Source: Chelydra serpentina
Taxonomy: Eukaryota; Chordata; Testudines; Chelydridae
Direction: 5' to 3'
NCBI GenBank assembly: GCA_037349315.1
Contig: JBAIAC010000057.1
Coordinates: 6,572,001 to 6,636,000 of the forward strand
DNA: 64,000 nucleotides
Part shown: piece by piece, positions 61,836-64,000 of the stretch
Position numbering within the stretch: the stretch's first letter is position 1
Layout of the letters: every line of letters begins with the position of its first letter
The notes under the pieces: generated by a model
What the model was told of the DNA's origin: nothing
Databases searched by the model: none
What the model saw: only the letters and a program-made list of their open reading frames with translations
Program-made: the position numbers and the translations under genes

Positions 61836-63486
61836 TGAGCTTACCACCTCGACCTCCACCACGTGTCTGGAAATCAGCATGCAAGAAAGAGAAGTCCCAT
61901 CCTATGGAGAAATCCTCCAGGACTTGCATGTGAGATATTGCATTTGTCTGACAAACTGGCACCAAAAAGAAATAATGGGGAGTGGACGGAGCTCCAAACA
62001 ATAGCTTTGCAGTGAGTCACTGGATACTAGCCACTGGCGTTCTGTCTAGCCCTGCTCAAAAGACAGGGACAGGGGAGCTGTCTGACAGTCCCCGTAAAGG
62101 TAACCCTTTTGTACCTCATTTTGGGACCATCACATCCTCCTCACTGGTGATGATTTATTATGTAACGAGCCCTCCATAGCTGTGAGCCATGCTTTGCAAA
62201 ACACAAAGACGAGGTCCTTGTCCAGAGGTGCTTAATGCTGGACACAGACAGGACAATAATTCCAACACAAGCTGCAGAGGAACCGTTGGTGGGGAGGCCA
62301 GTGTAGGGGCGTCGGGAAAGGAGTGGGTTTCAAGCAGGGGTTTGAGGGAGGCCCACTTGATGACTGCTCTGATGGCATTGTCATCACAGCGCTCATTCAG
62401 TCCGTTGCATCACGGGTCCCCTAGAAAACCGGGCTTATAATGGCACCTGCGACTGACTCATAGCGAGAGTGGTGCTCGTGGAACAGGCGGGTGCGACTGT
62501 GATCATTGCTACTTTGCTCAATAAACGTCCTGACAGACTGACAGAAAAGAGGTGTGTCTAAAAAGAGGGAAAAAGTGGCAAAGAGAAAAGCACAAGGAGC
62601 TTGCAGTGTCGGAAGTGGCAATCAAGGCTAGTCCAGGTGTCGAAGGAAACATTTAAATATATCTAAATTCTTCTGTCTCCCAAGTGGCTCTTTAGATCAT
62701 TCCACAATCGAATTGCTCTGTCAACAACCGTTAATGCAGCAGAGAGCTAGTGGTAATGATAGTGGTAGTGATAGCAAGAACCAAGAAGGGCTGAACCATT
62801 CATGTTGGTTACAGCTGTATTTGAAATTTCAGTTTATGAGCAAAATAAATGAAACCTGGGGGAAAATCCCAGTTCAGAGAACGATAAAAATACATCCAGG
62901 CAATTCCTGGAAAGATGGCGAAAGTATCTTTATCTCCTGATGGGTGAGTTGCATTGTGGAAATTTGTTTTGAAACACAAATACTAGGAGTGAAGATCAGC
63001 CATACTTTAAGTATGTTTCCTTATATGACAGGAACATTTTTGCCCTGAAATTCCCTGGCTGAATGCCAACAGGCAAATGGGACCTTTAGAGTCCCCCAAC
63101 TTCTTGTGCAAGTCCCAAGAAAAATCCTAAAAGGAGGATGTTTTCAGTGTGTATTTTATATGAACTCATTCTCCAGTTTGTGCTTCATTGGGATTTTATT
63201 GCCTTGAACCTAAAGTATGAAACCCTAGACATAATCTAGAGAGACTCAGAAGGAAGGCAGAGAGCTAGGACAGCGCAAAGATCTCTCCTCAGAGGTCCAT
63301 CAGAAAGCCTTGGAGATTTTTCTTTTATAGCTCTTACTGTGGATACCAGCCATCCACAATGAGGATTCTTGGAGGGTGAGGGACATAACACACTCAGAAT
63401 TTTAGGGACCAGTTTTTCCAAGTCCTTAGCCACATGAAGTCAGCTCATGTGGAGCTAGAAACCCTTGGAAAAGATTTACCTTGTCC

Positions 63487-63615
63487 TAGGCCTTGCCTAC
63501 ACTAGAAAGGGATTTTGCTGGTATAGCTACAGCAGTCTGTCTATCTTACTGGCAAACCCTCCTAGAGGAGACACAGTTTACACCACCAGAAGAGTTCTTT
63601 TTCCGTGTATACCTT
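63487..63615. mobile_element. MITE-like left end, truncated
   Basis: 'ctaggccttgcctacactag', 'gctggtatagctacagcagt' and 'accagaagagttctttttcc' give a GCCTACAC-type terminus. No right end follows; the LINE relic begins instead. Confidence 0.6.
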
Positions 63616-63667
63616 ATACCAGTTCCCTCATCAAAATAAGCCCTTCTCCTTCTCGCTTGCAACTTCC

Positions 63668-64000
63668 CTATTTGGGGTCAGTCATTTTTGGATCGCCTCC
63701 ATCCAAACCATGATTGTATGCTTGGCTTTCATGCCAATTGATCTCTCTACCATCCTCTGATATCCAGTCCAGGTACTGAGTCTTTGACCTCCCGCTTGGT
63801 CCTCTTCTGTCCATGATCATTGCAAGGGCCATCCTGCCAACATAACTCTCAGGTCTCCACTGGACTTGTCCATATCAACATAGCCTCGCCTGCCTCAACT
63901 TGTCTTCAACTGGAGTAACCTGTATTGGGCCCCTCACAGACAAATTTTGTTTCCTATCACAGAGTGTCCAACCATTTGACCATCTCATCATCCTCATTTC
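63668..64000 (-). pseudogene. LINE reverse-transcriptase C-terminal relic
   Basis: The minus strand from the window edge reads one frame for about 110 codons with a single internal TGA. Pieces are RMMRWSNGWTL, PVEDKLRQARLC (stop) YGQVQWRPESYVGRMA and YLDWISEDGRE, ending at a TAG near 63670. The order MxRW..G, then a variable part, then KLRxxRLxWxGHVxRRxE, then GRPxxxWxD is typical of the C-terminus of non-LTR retrotransposon ORF2 proteins (RTE/Jockey-like). The element continues beyond the window. Confidence 0.75.

Larger units (their letters stand above)
57280..63486. other. Region downstream of NDUFS5, no gene recognised
   Basis: MACF1, which follows NDUFS5 in human, was not recognised here. 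Recognisable content is repeats only: the unclassified family at 58372, a palindromic fragment near 60920-60990 ('atttacactagtgtaaatga'), and copies of the 36855 family near 61720 and 62135. A 90-codon plus-strand frame at 60537-60809 has no motif I know. Confidence 0.5.

Overview
The window looks like nuclear DNA of a cryptodiran turtle. It carries a tRNA-derived SINE that I recognise as the turtle Cry-type family (about 1618-1834), CR1 LINEs, old MIR copies and many short inverted-repeat elements of types I associate with turtle and archosaur genomes. Its genes have GT-AG introns and encode typical vertebrate proteins. Gene density is low: three protein-coding genes could be rebuilt exon by exon, and nearly everything else is intron or transposon-derived sequence.

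Layout. 1-16 kb: no coding exon recognised, only repeats and one isolated RFX-type X-box. 16-26 kb: AK2 (mitochondrial adenylate kinase 2) on the minus strand, six coding exons, 242 aa. It has a candidate 0.5-2.5 kb 3'UTR, a CpG-rich promoter, and a 72-73 bp minisatellite in intron 1. 26-34 kb: intergenic, with two hAT-type non-autonomous elements, a CR1 and a partial duplication of AZIN2 5' sequence. 34.4-48 kb: AZIN2 (antizyme inhibitor 2, an ornithine decarboxylase paralogue) on the plus strand. A TATA/CCAAT/AP-1 promoter is followed by two likely non-coding exons and nine coding exons (457 aa). 48-51 kb: intergenic repeats. 51.2-57.3 kb: NDUFS5 (complex I accessory subunit) on the plus strand, with a CpG-rich non-coding first exon and two coding exons (106 aa). 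57.3-64 kb: no gene recognised; repeats, including a LINE reverse-transcriptase relic at the right edge.

AK2 and NDUFS5 both act at the mitochondrial intermembrane space or inner membrane. AZIN2 controls polyamine synthesis by sequestering antizyme. They are neighbours, not an operon.

The most interesting signal is in the AZIN2 5'UTR. If the predicted splice sites are right, it carries three upstream AUG ORFs. The third runs across the exon 1/2 junction and ends ...GEPPWCYT-stop. A Pro-Pro-Trp motif near the end of an upstream ORF is the element described for polyamine-dependent ribosome pausing in the paralogue AZIN1. Second, the AZIN2 protein keeps most ornithine decarboxylase active-site residues, including the Cys360 and Asp361 equivalents, but has Cys for Arg154 and Lys for Glu274. 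All calls are from reading the sequence; no database search was run.
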